DNA of 13,685 nucleotides from Nitrospinota bacterium. GTDB taxonomy: Bacteria > UBA8248 > JACPRG01. The notes below the pieces were generated by a model. It was not told where the DNA came from. It saw only the letters and a program-made list of their open reading frames with translations, and did no database searches. Below are positions 12,884-13,685 of this stretch, piece after piece (position 1 is the stretch's first letter; every line of letters begins with the position of its first letter). The stretch is from NCBI GenBank assembly GCA_030740135.1, contig JASLXW010000049.1, positions 1-13,685 on the forward strand, given 5' to 3'. Made by a program: the position numbers and the translations under genes.

Positions 12884-13685
12884 GCGACGCGCGAAACCCC
12901 GATGCCGCGGCCCCCGGCCTGGCGACCACCCTCGGGCCCATCGGCCTCGAAAATCCGGTCATGTCGGCCTCGGGCTGCTTCAATTACGGCCGCGAGTTCT
13001 CCCACGCCTATGACCTCTCCGTCCTTGGGGGAATCGTCAACAAGACGTTCATGGACCGGGTCCGGCCGGGCAACTCCCCCGACCGGGTCCAGGAGACGCC
13101 CGAGGGGATGCTCAACGCCATCGGGACCCCCTCCAAGGGCACGGAGCAGTTCATCGACGAGCAGCTCCCCTTCATGCGGGAAACCGGCGCGGCGGTCATC
13201 GCCAGCATCGGCGGGCTGTCGGAGGACGACTTTCAGCGGGCCGCACGGAAGCTCGACGGACAGGAGGGGATCGCCGCCATCGAGCTCGACCTCTCCTGCC
13301 CCAACCATGCAGAGGCCGCCCCCTTCGCCAACAGCGCCGAGTCCATGCATCAGGTCACGAAGATGTGCAAGGCGGTTACGCGGATCCCGATCATCTCCAA
13401 GCTCGGACCGGCCGTCACGGACATCGTGGAGATGGCCGCGGCGGCCATGGAAGGCGGTGCGGACGCCCTGTGCATCGGCAACACCTACCCGGCCATGTCC
13501 ATCGACATCGACACCCAGCGCCCGGTCCTGGGCTTCACGAGCGGGGGGCTTTCGGGACCCGCCATCCGGCCCATGGTCGTGCGCCTCGTTTGGCAGGTCG
13601 TCGAGAAACTGGGCGCGCCGGTCGTCGGCTGCGGAGGAATCGAAAGCGCCCGGGACGCCATCGAGTACCTCCTGGCGGGCGCGCG
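12880..13685 (+). CDS. pyrD: PyrD-like class 1B dihydroorotate dehydrogenase, 3' end cut off by the window edge
   Basis: This FMN enzyme would oxidise dihydroorotate to orotate, with PyrK handing electrons to NAD. The 268 residues visible lack roughly the last 40. Class 1B marks are NPVMSASGCFNYGREF (25-40), Lys55 in VNKTF, MLNAIG (77-82), ELDLSCPN (135-142) with Cys140 as the catalytic base, ISKLGPAVTDIV (172-183), GNTYPAMSID (200-209) and TSGGLSGPAIRPM (220-232). Several active-site neighbours differ from the textbook form: Asp137 replaces the substrate-binding Asn of LNISCPN, NAIGTP replaces NAIGLQ, and NTYPAM replaces NTLLGM. The gene may therefore encode a divergent dehydrogenase acting on a related dihydropyrimidine. 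The ATG overlaps the pyrK stop by 4 bases. The family call is firm, the substrate less so. Confidence 0.88.
   Translation, partial: MSDARNPDAAAPGLATTLGPIGLENPVMSASGCFNYGREFSHAYDLSVLGGIVNKTFMDRVRPGNSPDRVQETPEGMLNAIGTPSKGTEQFIDEQLPFMRETGAAVIASIGGLSEDDFQRAARKLDGQEGIAAIELDLSCPNHAEAAPFANSAESMHQVTKMCKAVTRIPIISKLGPAVTDIVEMAAAAMEGGADALCIGNTYPAMSIDIDTQRPVLGFTSGGLSGPAIRPMVVRLVWQVVEKLGAPVVGCGGIESARDAIEYLLAGA

Overview
The window is a high-GC bacterial segment. Genes sampled run at roughly two-thirds G+C or more, with clear AGGAGG-type ribosome binding sites and several TTG or GTG starts. A predicted lipoprotein and two exported proteins fit a cell with a periplasm, but nothing here names a phylum. I see no rRNA, tRNA, CRISPR array, insertion sequence or transcriptional regulator. 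Genes are metabolic, closely packed and arranged in short operons.

Region 1 (1-4743, + strand) is one gene train: the 3' part of alanine dehydrogenase, a RidA-family protein, a PaaK-like CoA ligase with a TTG start, two separate hot-dog subunits of a MaoC-type enoyl-CoA hydratase, and a CitE-like acyl-CoA lyase. Read together this looks like a ligase-hydratase-lyase module: activate an unsaturated acid, hydrate it, and cleave the 3-hydroxyacyl-CoA to an acyl-CoA plus a 2-oxo acid such as pyruvate or glyoxylate. Alanine dehydrogenase could then aminate or recycle the oxo acid. The substrate is inferred, not shown.

Region 2 (4774-7748, - strand) is a convergent operon: a phytoene-desaturase-like FAD oxidoreductase, a 277-residue protein made of two nearly identical RidA domains fused head to tail, and a single-domain RidA. 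The window thus carries four RidA domains in about 5 kb. The two fused domains keep the imine-deaminase arginine; the two stand-alone proteins have lost it. This RidA cluster, split between Arg-plus and Arg-minus members and tied to a flavoenzyme and an amino acid dehydrogenase, is the most unusual thing in the window.

Region 3 (7749-9929) holds a 321-base intergenic region with a perfect TATAAT box and two 9-base direct repeats, a small lipoprotein gene, a convergent exported histidine-phosphatase-like gene with an Arg/Lys-rich insert, and a 603-base AT-richer gap with a strong sigma70-like promoter facing right.

Region 4 (9930-13685, + strand) encodes an NMT1/THI5-like substrate-binding protein with no transporter partners beside it, a maleate isomerase/Asp-Glu racemase-family enzyme with two catalytic-type cysteines, and a PyrK-PyrD pair of the class 1B dihydroorotate dehydrogenase type. 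PyrD runs off the right edge and carries Asp where the substrate-binding Asn is expected. The set may take up and process a small heterocycle or dicarboxylate, or pyrK-pyrD may simply serve pyrimidine synthesis.
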